NCBI RefSeq assembly: GCF_900110025.1
Contig: NZ_FOCE01000006.1
Span: forward strand, 124,001-188,000
Direction: 5' to 3'
Source: Gemmobacter aquatilis
GTDB taxonomy: Bacteria; Pseudomonadota; Alphaproteobacteria; Rhodobacterales; Rhodobacteraceae
DNA length: 64,000 nucleotides
Below, piece by piece: positions 1 through 11,450 of this stretch. A model generated the notes under the pieces. The model was not told the origin of the DNA. It made no database searches and saw only the letters and a list, made by a program, of their open reading frames with translations. Position numbers and translations under genes: made by a program. Position 1 is the stretch's first letter. Each line of letters opens with the position of its first letter.

Positions 1-1510
1 AGCGCGGGCCGTCAGACGCGCCCAGCAGTACCTCATACAGGGCCTTGAACCAGTCGCGCAGCGGCTCGAACCCGTGATCCTTGCCGACGGCGAAGACCAT
101 GGATTGCAGCGCCTCGTCGTCCAGCCCGCCATCCCAGACCGCCAGCCGCGCCCGCAGATCCTCGATCGCCGCGCGCTCCATGTCGGAGGGCAGGCGGAAG
201 CTGCGGGTCGGCGCGATTCTGTCGGCGAAATAGCGCACTGCAAAGCCCGCCGCCGCGTCCAGATCCGGGTTCGCCTCGGGCGAGGCATCGGGTGCATAGC
301 GCTTGATGAAGCCCCACAGCCCCTTGGCATCCTTGGCCCCGGCCACCGAAGCAAGGTTGAGCAGCATCGAGAACGGCACCACCATATGGCTGGCCGGCGG
401 GTTGCCGCCATGGATGTGCCAGACCGGGTTGTTCACCTGCTGATCCACATCCTGCGTCGGATAGGCGCGCAATTGCTGGTGATATTCATCCACCGCGCGC
501 GGGATCACGTCGAAATGCATCCGCTTGGCCGTTTTCGGCTTCTGATACATGAAATAGCTCAGGCTTTCGGCGGAGGCATAGGTCAGCCATTCGTCGATGG
601 TCAGCCCGTTGCCCTTGGATTTGGAGATTTTCTGGCCAGTTTCATCCAGGAACAGCTCGTAGGTCATATGCTCCGGCTTCCGCCCGCCCAGCACTTCGCA
701 GATCCCGTCATAGATCGGCGTGTTGGTCGAATGGTCCTTGCCATACATCTCGAAATCGACACCCAGCGCGGCCCAGCGCGCGCCGAAATCAGGCTTCCAT
801 TGCAGCTTCACATGGCCGCCCGTCACCGGCAGCGTCCATTCCCGCCCGTCTTCGTCGTCAAAGGTGATGGTGTGGTTCACCGGATCGACGTTCTTCATCG
901 GCACATACAGCACCCGCCCGGTTTCCGGGTGGATCGGCAGGAAGCAGCTATAGGTCTGCTGGCGCTCCTCGCGCAGCGATTTCAGCATGATCGCCATGAT
1001 CGCGTCATAACGCTCGGTCGCCAGTTTCAGCGTGTCGTCGAACTGGCCGGAACGATAGAACTCGGTCGCCGAGATGAATTCGTATTCAAAGCCGAACGTA
1101 TCCAGAAACCGGCGCAGCATGGCGTTGTTGTGGTGGCCGAAGCTGGCATATTCGCCAAACGGATCCGGCACCGAGGTCAGCGGCTTCTGGATATTGGCGT
1201 GCAGCATGTCCTGGTTCGGCACGTTTTCCGGCACCTTGCGCATGCCGTCCACATCATCCGAGAAACAGATCAGCCGCGTCGGAATGTCGCTGATCACCTC
1301 GAACGCGCGGCGGATCATCGTGGTGCGCGCCACTTCGCCGAAGGTGCCGATATGCGGCAACCCGCTGGGGCCATAGCCGGTTTCAAACAGCACATAGCCC
1401 TTTTCCGGCGCCTTCTTTTCATAGCGTTTGAGGATGCGGCGGGCCTCTTCGAAGGGCCAGGCTTTCGATTTCATTGCGGCGTCACGGAGCGAAGGGCTCG
1501 GGGCAGACAT
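1..1510 (-). CDS. lysK: Lysyl-tRNA synthetase, class I (3' end outside window)
   Basis: It charges tRNA-Lys with lysine in the cytoplasm. The class I (archaeal-type) form, not the usual bacterial class II LysS, is shown by the HIGH-type motif HIGTFGE (about residues 53-59) and the KMSKS-type motif KISKSKG (about 294-300), both in a Rossmann-type synthetase. About 503 codons are present; the stop codon lies beyond base 1, so the C-terminal end is missing. I chose ATG 1510 because its N-terminus ([18 protein letters not shown]) matches the length I remember for relatives. An in-frame ATG at 1543 has a better ribosome site (GGAGG, 10 bases upstream) and may be the real start. The gene is divergent from the TerB-like gene. 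Confidence 0.95.
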   Translation of the reverse strand, partial: MSAPSPSLRDAAMKSKAWPFEEARRILKRYEKKAPEKGYVLFETGYGPSGLPHIGTFGEVARTTMIRRAFEVISDIPTRLICFSDDVDGMRKVPENVPNQDMLHANIQKPLTSVPDPFGEYASFGHHNNAMLRRFLDTFGFEYEFISATEFYRSGQFDDTLKLATERYDAIMAIMLKSLREERQQTYSCFLPIHPETGRVLYVPMKNVDPVNHTITFDDEDGREWTLPVTGGHVKLQWKPDFGARWAALGVDFEMYGKDHSTNTPIYDGICEVLGGRKPEHMTYELFLDETGQKISKSKGNGLTIDEWLTYASAESLSYFMYQKPKTAKRMHFDVIPRAVDEYHQQLRAYPTQDVDQQVNNPVWHIHGGNPPASHMVVPFSMLLNLASVAGAKDAKGLWGFIKRYAPDASPEANPDLDAAAGFAVRYFADRIAPTRSFRLPSDMERAAIEDLRARLAVWDGGLDDEALQSMVFAVGKDHGFEPLRDWFKALYEVLLGASDGPR

Positions 1511-1648
1511 CGGCGCATCCTCAGGCATCATCGCGGGCCCCATGCCCGCCGAACCTCCGTCTCCTATTGCCGCCCCCTGCCCGCGTCAATATTCTAAGGG
1601 ACCGCAGACCGCGTGACACCCGCCCTGCAATACCAAAGGAATGGACCC

Positions 1649-2071
1649 GTGCCCGACAGTCTCCCCTCTCTGACCCCGCAAGACGCGCTGGTGGCCGTGA
1701 TGATCGCCGTCTCCGCCTCGGACGAGAACATGCGCACGGCAGAACTGGTCGCCATTCAGCGCACCGTCAACCATATGCCGATCTTCGCCGCCTATGATCT
1801 GGACCGCATGCGCCAGATCGCCCAGACGATCTTCGACCTGTTCGAGGAAGAAGACGGGCTGGATGCGCTGTTCGGCCTGATCCGCGACGGGCTGCCGGAG
1901 CGGCTGTATGAAACCGCCTATGCGCTGGCCTGCGATGTCGCCGCCGCCGATGGCACGCTACGCGAGATCGAGCTGCGCATGCTGGAGGAAATCCGCGACG
2001 AGCTGGCCATCGACCGGCTGCACGCAGCCGCCATCGAATGGGGCGCCCGGGTGCGCCACCTGACGCTGTAA
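1649..2071 (+). CDS. TerB-like family protein
   Basis: A small, all-helical, acidic protein of 140 residues resembling the TerB/tellurite-resistance domain family, which is also common in proteins unrelated to tellurite. No biochemical role can be given. The GTG start at 1649 is preferred because AAAGGA lies 8 bases upstream; a longer reading from 1613 has no ribosome site. Its 3' end converges with dacB, only 4 bases away. There are no other ter genes nearby, so a role in tellurite resistance is not supported by context. Confidence 0.7.
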   Translation: MPDSLPSLTPQDALVAVMIAVSASDENMRTAELVAIQRTVNHMPIFAAYDLDRMRQIAQTIFDLFEEEDGLDALFGLIRDGLPERLYETAYALACDVAAADGTLREIELRMLEEIRDELAIDRLHAAAIEWGARVRHLTL

Positions 2072-2075
2072 GCGG

Positions 2076-3539
2076 TCAGGCGTAAAGCCCGGCCCAGCGC
2101 TCGATCAGTTGCGCCTGCAAATTGCGGGCGCGCTTCACCCAAGCCTCGCCGCCCGGCGGGCGTTCCCGCTCCACCTCTGCCAGCGCCGCGCGGCGCGGCA
2201 CATCGGCGGACAGGATGGCGAAGGCCAGCCTGCGCCCGCCCGGCGGCAGGATATAGCCCGCCAGCGCCGAGGTGAAATTCAGCGTGCCGGTCTTGGCCAC
2301 CACCTGCACCGGATGGCCGGGCTGCTTCTTGCCCTTGGCATCGCGCATCCCGTGGTTTTTCAGCAAACCCGGCAACGCGCTGTCGCGCAGGCCCACCAGC
2401 AGCCGCACCAGATCCCCCGCGCTGACCCGGGCCGCGCCGCCCAGCCCCGAATGGTCCACCACATGCGCCCCCAGCCCGTGGCGCAGCCGCGCCCATTCCT
2501 GCATCGCCCGGGCAGAGCCGCGCAGGCTGGCCGCCTGCGAGGCGTGCAGCCCGCTGACCTCGGCGGTCAGATTGGTGGAATGGAACAGCATGTCGCGCAG
2601 AATGGACTCCAGCGCCGGGCTGTCATGGCGGGCGAGTTCCGCCCCCACCGGCGCGGTCTCGGCCAGGATCGGGGCGGGCAGCGCAAGGCCCTGCGCGGCG
2701 CACAGCGTCTGGAACACCTCGCCCGCATATAGCCAGGGATGGCGCACCGGCAGCCAGCGCCCGCCGCCCTTGCCCATCGCCTCGTCGGCCACCGTCCAAA
2801 GCTCGGCATCCGCCCGGCCTTCGTAGGTGAACACCGGCAGCGACCGCCGCGCAACCTTGACCCGCGCCATGCGCACCGGCGGCACAAAGCGTTCGGCCCG
2901 GGCATCCATGCTCAGCGCCCAGTCCTTGCCTGCGCGCTTCCATTCAAAATACACGCGGTTGAAATTGAGGTTCAGCCCGCCCACCGCCGGGTTGTAGCCC
3001 ACAAAATCCGGTTGTTCGGCGTCGATCCGCTCCAACGCGGGCAGCGCCCCGGTCCAGACCAGATAGCGCCCGGTCACACCCTTTACCCCGCGCGCCTGCA
3101 GCGCCGCCGCCAGATCGCCCAGCATGTCGGTGTCCAGCACCGGATCGCCGCCGCCTGCCAGCACCAGATCGCCCTGCACCACGCCACCGACCAACGGCCC
3201 CGTTGCCAGAACCCGCGTGGCAAAGCGATGCCCCGGCCCCAGCCGGTCCAGCGCGAAGCCCGCCGTCAGCACCTTCATCACGCTGGCGGGGGGCAAGGCC
3301 ACATCCGGCGCAACGGCTTCCAGCACCTCGCCCGTCTCGGCATCGGCCAGCACGAAGCCCACCGCCCCGCCCAGCTTTGCCGCCGCGACCAACGGTTCTG
3401 CCCCGCCCACTGCAGGGAGGGCGGCAGCGCCCGCGCCCCGCCGCCGTGGCAAAGGCGAAGTGGCAGGCGCCTCGGCCCCCGCAGGCAGCGAAACCCCTGC
3501 CAACAGCCCCGCCAGAACCCAGCGCCGCGTCACCGTCAT
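2076..3539 (-). CDS. dacB: D-alanyl-D-alanine carboxypeptidase/endopeptidase, PBP4 type (peptidase S13)
   Basis: A periplasmic penicillin-binding protein that trims or cleaves peptidoglycan stem peptides. The 487 residues carry the three active-site motifs: SVMK (S86, K89), STN (near 321) and KTGT (near 415). The insertion between the first two motifs typical of class C enzymes is present. The N-terminus has two arginines followed by a hydrophobic stretch ending near ...LPAGAEA, a secretion signal that might be Tat-type, although the full twin-arginine motif is not convincing. It lies downstream of nadD on the same strand, separated by a repeat-containing gap of about 95 bases. Confidence 0.93.
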   Translation of the reverse strand: MTVTRRWVLAGLLAGVSLPAGAEAPATSPLPRRRGAGAAALPAVGGAEPLVAAAKLGGAVGFVLADAETGEVLEAVAPDVALPPASVMKVLTAGFALDRLGPGHRFATRVLATGPLVGGVVQGDLVLAGGGDPVLDTDMLGDLAAALQARGVKGVTGRYLVWTGALPALERIDAEQPDFVGYNPAVGGLNLNFNRVYFEWKRAGKDWALSMDARAERFVPPVRMARVKVARRSLPVFTYEGRADAELWTVADEAMGKGGGRWLPVRHPWLYAGEVFQTLCAAQGLALPAPILAETAPVGAELARHDSPALESILRDMLFHSTNLTAEVSGLHASQAASLRGSARAMQEWARLRHGLGAHVVDHSGLGGAARVSAGDLVRLLVGLRDSALPGLLKNHGMRDAKGKKQPGHPVQVVAKTGTLNFTSALAGYILPPGGRRLAFAILSADVPRRAALAEVERERPPGGEAWVKRARNLQAQLIERWAGLYA

Positions 3540-3556
3540 GACAGACTCACCCTTTG

Positions 3557-3632
3557 ACCTTCATCTTGGCGAAAATATCCTCGGGGGGGAACGGGCGAAA
3601 GCCCGTTCGGGGGGCAGACAGCCCCCCTGCCC
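3557..3632. repeat. Intergenic palindromic repeat, copy A (partial)
   Basis: It contains the family core AAAATATCCTCGGGGGGGA followed by a GGGGGCAGACAGCCCCC hairpin. Only one half of the long palindrome seen in copies B and C is present. It lies between dacB and the end of nadD, and the hairpin could end the nadD transcript. Confidence 0.7.
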
Positions 3633-3634
3633 GT

Positions 3635-4261
3635 TCACCGCCGCGTGACCACCGGGCCGCGCTGCCCCCATTCGCCCCGCGCCCGGATCGCACTGGACGA
3701 CAGCGCCTTCATCGGCATGTCGGCAAAGGCCCAGGCGGGGGCCGTCCGCCAGCCCAGCCGCCCCGCCGCCCCCTGCGACAGCTGATCCCCGGCATAGATC
3801 CGCGCCGCCCGCCCCATGCGCGCCCGCAGGCCCGATCCGGGCCGGGCCAGCACGCCCACCGGCACATGGTCCAGAATCCATTCCCAGCGATCCCAGCGGT
3901 GGAACTGCGCCAGATTGTCGGCCCCCATCAGCCAGACGAAGCGCACCCCCGGATAGCGCGCCTGCAGCCCCTTCAGCGTGGCGGCAGTGAAGCGCGTGCC
4001 CATCCGCGCCTCCAGATCGGTGATCTTCACCCGCGGATGCCGCATGATGCCGCGCGCCTGTGCCAGCCGCACCGCCATCGGCGCGGGCTGACGCGCCTTC
4101 AGCGGATTGCCCGGACTGACCAGCCACCAGACCTGATCCAGCCCGAACCGCCGCATCGCCTCCAGCGTGATATGCACATGGCCTTCATGCGCCGGATCAA
4201 ACGACCCACCCAGAAGCCCGATCACCATGCCACGCGATGCCATCGGAAAGCCCTGCCGCAT
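3635..4261 (-). CDS. nadD: Nicotinate-nucleotide adenylyltransferase
   Basis: It transfers AMP to nicotinic acid mononucleotide in NAD synthesis (cytoplasm). The nucleotidyltransferase signature [11 protein letters not shown] is at residues 18-28 and the second conserved motif SSSAIRA is near the C-terminus; 208 residues fits the family. The start is uncertain: in-frame ATGs lie at 4291, 4261 and 4243. I chose 4261 ([11 protein letters not shown]), which resembles relatives as I remember them; 4243 has a slightly better upstream CAGGG. The usual alphaproteobacterial partner rsfS is not next to it; dacB follows instead. Confidence 0.92.
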   Translation of the reverse strand: MRQGFPMASRGMVIGLLGGSFDPAHEGHVHITLEAMRRFGLDQVWWLVSPGNPLKARQPAPMAVRLAQARGIMRHPRVKITDLEARMGTRFTAATLKGLQARYPGVRFVWLMGADNLAQFHRWDRWEWILDHVPVGVLARPGSGLRARMGRAARIYAGDQLSQGAAGRLGWRTAPAWAFADMPMKALSSSAIRARGEWGQRGPVVTRR

Positions 4262-4484
4262 CACATCATCCCGCTCAGACCTGCGTGCCATACCCCGCGC
4301 AAGCCGCCGCCACAGGGGCAGCCGGGGCAGCGCAAAGGCACGGGGTCGCAGGTGTCATCGGGCAGTCCGTCGGGTCCAGGCCGCAGCAAACAGGCAATCT
4401 GTCCGACATCCCACCCCCACGTTGCCCTTGTCCAGCACTTTCGTTACAAGACGCGCCAACCGCACACACGCCCGAGGGAAGATC

Positions 4485-6140
<1,656 letters not shown>

Positions 6141-6148
6141 GCGACAGG

Positions 6149-6170
6149 AAGGGGGCCAACCGGCCCCCTT
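6149..6170 (+). terminator. Intrinsic terminator after ettA
   Basis: AAGGGGGCC-AACC-type loop-GGCCCCCTT is a perfect GC-rich stem followed by TGCTTTTG. It lies 8 bases after the ettA stop and before the convergent glycosyltransferase gene, so it may work in both directions. Confidence 0.85.
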
Positions 6171-6194
6171 TGCTTTTGCGCCGGCCTGAACCGC

Positions 6195-7166
6195 TCAGGC
6201 TTGCGCCTTGGGCCATCCGATGCGGCGGTGCAGACGGGTGCAATTGCGCGACAGGGCCTGCCGCAACAGCAGGCGCAGCGTTTCCGGCAGCGCGACCAAC
6301 GGGTTTTGCCAGCCCAGCCGCAATGCCTCGGCCTGCCATGCGGCGGCAAGCTTGCCGGTATAGGCGCGCTGCCAAGGCTTGGCGACGGTAAAATGGCAGA
6401 TGCCGCGCAGGGCCCGCATCGCGGCCGCGTCTGCCGCACCCTGGCTTGGCGGCGCCAGACGCGGCACGATACCGAGATTGGAGATCTGGATGTTCCAGCG
6501 CGGGTCAAGTTGCCCCCACCGCGCTGCAACCGCGATGTTCAGCGCATCCTGATCAGGGAAGCTGAGCGTCTGGCTGTGGTGATCCAGAAAGGCGAAGGCA
6601 CGCTCTGATACAGCTTCGGCACGCCAGACGGGCAGATTGATCAGCAGCACGCCCGAATTGAAATACAGGCAATCGTCAGACTGGCCCCGTTCGGCCAAGG
6701 CCTTGCGCAACGCGCGCCCGTGTGATCCGTCAGAAAAATTCTGCACTGCCCAAAGCGGCAATCCGGCCATGTCGAAATCCCACAGCGGCGCCAGATCGTC
6801 GGTGACAAGGATGTCACTGTCAAGATACAGCACCCGCTGCTGATGGGCGCCGACAAACTCCGGGGTCAGCAGGCGCAGATAGGATGAGGGCGAATAGATC
6901 CCGCTGTTGAGCCCGGCCAGCCGCTCCATCGACGGGGTAACAAAGAGGATTGTCGCCTTCGGATGGGCACGTCGCAGGGTGGCGACGATCCGGTCCCTGT
7001 TCTGATTGCCCAGCCCGCCATCCGCGATGATCACCTCGACCGCACGATCACGGTTCAGGTGGCGCAGCGCGGAATGCAGGGTCACCGCCAGCGGCAGGGC
7101 ATAGGTGGCATCTGCGCCTGCTACGAGGCACAGCGGTTCGGGCGGGGCGACGGTGGGTCTGATCAT
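6195..7166 (-). CDS. Glycosyltransferase family 8 protein
   Basis: A retaining glycosyltransferase of the LPS galactosyl/glucosyltransferase type (GT8), likely adding a sugar to a surface polysaccharide. The DxD metal/nucleotide-sugar motif is YLDSDILV (DSD at 116-118). Further GT8 landmarks are YFNSGVLLINL and the PDQDALN motif. It has 323 residues and no signal peptide. ATG 7166 is chosen for the AGAGG site 9 bases upstream; a longer frame to 7241 lacks one. Convergent with ettA. There are no neighbouring LPS genes, so the acceptor is unknown. Confidence 0.85.
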   Translation of the reverse strand: MIRPTVAPPEPLCLVAGADATYALPLAVTLHSALRHLNRDRAVEVIIADGGLGNQNRDRIVATLRRAHPKATILFVTPSMERLAGLNSGIYSPSSYLRLLTPEFVGAHQQRVLYLDSDILVTDDLAPLWDFDMAGLPLWAVQNFSDGSHGRALRKALAERGQSDDCLYFNSGVLLINLPVWRAEAVSERAFAFLDHHSQTLSFPDQDALNIAVAARWGQLDPRWNIQISNLGIVPRLAPPSQGAADAAAMRALRGICHFTVAKPWQRAYTGKLAAAWQAEALRLGWQNPLVALPETLRLLLRQALSRNCTRLHRRIGWPKAQA

Positions 7167-7255
7167 GGAAAGCGGCCTCTGTCTGGCGTGGCGGGTGCTT
7201 TGCCGCGTCGCCAAGAAGGTAACCCGGGTGGATGGCACCACAATGGCGAAATCAC

Positions 7256-7292
7256 GGCGTCGGCGCGGTTTGCGCGGCCCTGCGCCGACGCC
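7256..7292. other. Perfect 11-bp inverted repeat upstream of lepA
   Basis: GGCGTCGGCGC and GCGCCGACGCC flank a 15-base loop. It sits in the gap between the divergent glycosyltransferase and lepA, so it could form a 5'-leader hairpin in a lepA transcript or be an operator. No T-run follows on the plus strand. Confidence 0.5.
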
Positions 7293-7407
7293 GCCCCTTC
7301 CCCAAAGGCGCCGCGCCGTCTAGAAGCGGGCGGAACCGGCAGACGCCACCACGCTCTGCTGCGAAACCCATTGCCTTAAGGCCAAATCGCGCTCATATCA
7401 CCGCACC

Positions 7408-9207
<1,800 letters not shown>

Positions 9208-9211
9208 GGGG

Positions 9212-10018
9212 ATGGGCGCATTCTTAATGAAGTCGTGCCAACACGACCATCATATAAGCAGAAGTGATTACTTGCGATTTGGTACGCTTGATTACTTCAG
9301 AAATTGCGCGCATTATGAAATTGGAGACCGGTCTGAAGCTGAGCTTTCGACTCGCTTGATCGTAGACACACACACTAAATATCCCGCACAAGCCTTGCAA
9401 AGACTCTGGAAGGGAGCTATTGCCTTTGGCAATGGCAATCAGGCATTAGGATTAACTCGAGATTTTGGTTTCCAAATCAATTATATCGATTCTGGACCCA
9501 TTCGCAACGGAAGCGTGACTTTTAAAAAGTGTGACGCATTGTATCAAACGCAAGGCTCTGATGCATATATTTTTTGCATGACTCGCGTTGAAGCTGCCAA
9601 CTGCCCGCCACTCCTTGGTTACCCTGATCAATGGAAGATGCCCCTTTCAAAAGTAAAGAAATTTGCACAAATCGCAGAGTCTTACTTTAATGAGTCTTTT
9701 AGATTAAACCCAACACCATTCATACCAGAGGGGGAGTCCAAGGCCCTGTATGACGGCGCGGCATTTAAAGTTGCGTATGGCGACATTAAATACAGGAACC
9801 GCTTCATTGAACTTAGAAACCCAAGCGTTAAAGCTGTCTGTGACTTTGCCAGAGATATAGTGAATTCCGATCTAATCAAACCCATAGATTACTCGCACCA
9901 AAGAGAGTTTAGATATTGCCTGCGGCTTATAAAAAATTGCAGGATACTACCTTTGAATCGCAACAAAGATTATATGGACTTACCAGCCGATCTATTTAGA
10001 ACGACAGCCCTCATTTAA
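9212..10018 (+). CDS. Orphan protein of unknown function in an AT-rich patch
   Basis: 268 residues, not assigned to a named family. Visible features: an N-terminal stretch SDYLRFGTLDYFRN with acidic residues after it, a central cysteine-containing region, and a C-terminal YSHQREFRYCLRL. The layout (FR-GTL-YR near the start, an E-(F/Y)-R motif near the end) recalls DUF2971-like proteins, which are often found among accessory genes, but this is only a resemblance by eye. No signal peptide or membrane segment. Codon use is unlike all neighbours: two 60-base lines inside it count to 47% and 42% G+C. GAGGGG touches ATG 9212; ATG 9227 (MKSCQHD) is an alternative start. Probably acquired by transfer. 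Confidence 0.75.
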   Translation: MGAFLMKSCQHDHHISRSDYLRFGTLDYFRNCAHYEIGDRSEAELSTRLIVDTHTKYPAQALQRLWKGAIAFGNGNQALGLTRDFGFQINYIDSGPIRNGSVTFKKCDALYQTQGSDAYIFCMTRVEAANCPPLLGYPDQWKMPLSKVKKFAQIAESYFNESFRLNPTPFIPEGESKALYDGAAFKVAYGDIKYRNRFIELRNPSVKAVCDFARDIVNSDLIKPIDYSHQREFRYCLRLIKNCRILPLNRNKDYMDLPADLFRTTALI

Positions 10019-10278
10019 GTTATCGCAACCCTGATGCCGCACACCACTCTTTGCGGTGCGATCTATTTTATGAACATCACGCACGAGTTTGAGCAGCACG
10101 TAGAATGAGATGCGACTCGCCAAAATCTTGCGATGTTGGTGGAGCATTGACTTACTGCTCGGTATGAGCGGACGGCAGTGTCCCCCACCGCATCGTGACC
10201 CGCTCCCCCCTTCCCCCCGCTTGCGTCACACCGGAATCCCCTTAGACTGCCGCTCAAACAGTCACAGGAGCTTTTCAA
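10019..10278. other. Non-coding gap, AT-rich in its first half
   Basis: The low-GC character of the preceding orphan gene continues to about base 10165, then normal GC-rich sequence resumes. I see no convincing ORF, terminator or repeat. The promoter of the following transglycosylase gene should lie in the last 100 bases. Confidence 0.5.
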
Positions 10279-11079
10279 GTGATCCTTTTCAAGGCGGCCG
10301 CTGCGGCCCTTGCCCTGCCCTTCCTCGCCGTCACGGCACAGGCCGCCCCCTGCAGCGATACAGGCGGGAATTACGAAGCGTGGAAGCCCGTCATGGCGCA
10401 AGAGGCGCAGGCGGCAGGCGTGGGGCAGCGCGGGATTGCGGCGCTGATGGGCTCGTCCTATGCCCAGCGGACGATTGCGGCGGACCGCAACCAGAAAAGC
10501 TTCAAGTATACGCTCGACAAGTTCCTGCAGGTGCGCGGCGCCGATACCATCGTGGCGCAGGGGCGCAAGCGCAAGGCGCAGAACCCGAACCTCTATGCCG
10601 GGCTGGAGGCGCGCTATGGCGTGCCCGCCGGCGTGCTGCTGGCGATCCACGGGATGGAAACGGCCTTCGGCGGCTTCATGGGCGACAGCAATGTCGTCAG
10701 CTCCATCGCCACGCTGGCCTATGACTGCCGCCGGTCGGACTATTTCACCCCGCATCTGATTGCCGCGCTGATGCTGGTGGATCAGGGGGTCATCACGGCG
10801 GCCAGTGTGGGCGCCAAGCACGGCGAGGTGGGGCATACGCAGTTCCTGCCGGGCAATGTGCTGCGCTATGGCGTGGATGGCGACGGCGACGGGCGGGTGG
10901 ATCTGACGAAACAGGCCGATGCGCTGGCCTCGACCGCGAATTTCTTTGCGCAGAAGGGCTGGCAACCGGGCCAAGGCTATCAGCCGGGTGAGCCGAATTA
11001 CCCGGTGCTGCAAGAGTGGAATGCAGCCACAGTCTACCAGCAGGCGATTGCCCTGATGGGCGCGAAAATCGACCGCTGA
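10279..11079 (+). CDS. Lytic murein transglycosylase (MltB-like, SLT_2 type)
   Basis: It cleaves the glycan strand of peptidoglycan in the periplasm, leaving 1,6-anhydro-muramic acid ends. The signal peptide runs from residue 1 to about 22 (...LAVTAQA). The catalytic glutamate is in AIHGMETAFGG (E127), equivalent to the MltB active-site motif, and a second conserved stretch GEVGHTQFLPGNVLRYGVDGDGDG follows. A GTG start at 10279 has CAGGAG 8 bases upstream. At 266 residues it is shorter than MltB and lacks the C-terminal peptidoglycan-binding domain of some relatives. Confidence 0.88.
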   Translation: MILFKAAAAALALPFLAVTAQAAPCSDTGGNYEAWKPVMAQEAQAAGVGQRGIAALMGSSYAQRTIAADRNQKSFKYTLDKFLQVRGADTIVAQGRKRKAQNPNLYAGLEARYGVPAGVLLAIHGMETAFGGFMGDSNVVSSIATLAYDCRRSDYFTPHLIAALMLVDQGVITAASVGAKHGEVGHTQFLPGNVLRYGVDGDGDGRVDLTKQADALASTANFFAQKGWQPGQGYQPGEPNYPVLQEWNAATVYQQAIALMGAKIDR

Positions 11080-11138
11080 TCTGCGTTTTCCCTCTTGCGC
11101 AGCCCGGGCGGCTGACATATCCAGCCGCCACTGACTGT

Positions 11139-11213
11139 GGCCCGTTCGTCTATCGGTTAGGACACCAGGTTTTCAACCTGGGAAGAGGGGTTCGACTCCC
11201 CTACGGGCTGCCA
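11139..11213 (+). tRNA. tRNA-Glu (anticodon TTC)
   Basis: A full cloverleaf can be folded: acceptor GGCCCGT paired with ACGGGCT (G-T at the first pair), anticodon stem CCAGG/CCTGG with loop TTTTCAA (anticodon at 11172-11174), T-arm GGGGTTCGACTCCCC. The CCA end is encoded. It lies between the transglycosylase and an FAD-linked oxidase gene; no integrase or duplicated 3' end is visible nearby. Confidence 0.97.
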
Positions 11214-11450
11214 CCTTGCTCCTTGCAAGCCACTGCTATTCGACAAGTTTCCCCACATTTACACACAACCCGGCAAAATCGGTGATCAGGCTTGCCAGCC
11301 AAGCGGACCGGCTGCCATACCCCTTTGAACGGCGTGCCGTCTCGCTGTAATATCCGCCTGCCCGGCGCCTCTTGACGCCGGATCGAAAGCGATCCCCCAA
11401 TGTGCCGCGCCCGCTTCGACAAGGCCTGTTGCCCGGACCGGAGGAATGTC

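Noticed and set aside
74-1597. Long plus-strand open frame opposite lysK
   Set aside because: It is the antisense shadow of the clearly conserved class I LysRS and shows no recognisable domain.
1649-2071. TerB-like gene as evidence of a tellurite-resistance or stress-phage ter operon
   Set aside because: No terA, terC, terD, terE or terZ genes are adjacent; the domain alone does not define the system.
10063-11118. Minus-strand open frame over the transglycosylase gene
   Set aside because: The plus-strand gene has a signal peptide, catalytic motif and ribosome site; the reverse frame has none of these.
11139-11450. tRNA-Glu as the integration site of a mobile element
   Set aside because: No integrase, no repeated tRNA 3' end and normal base composition downstream.
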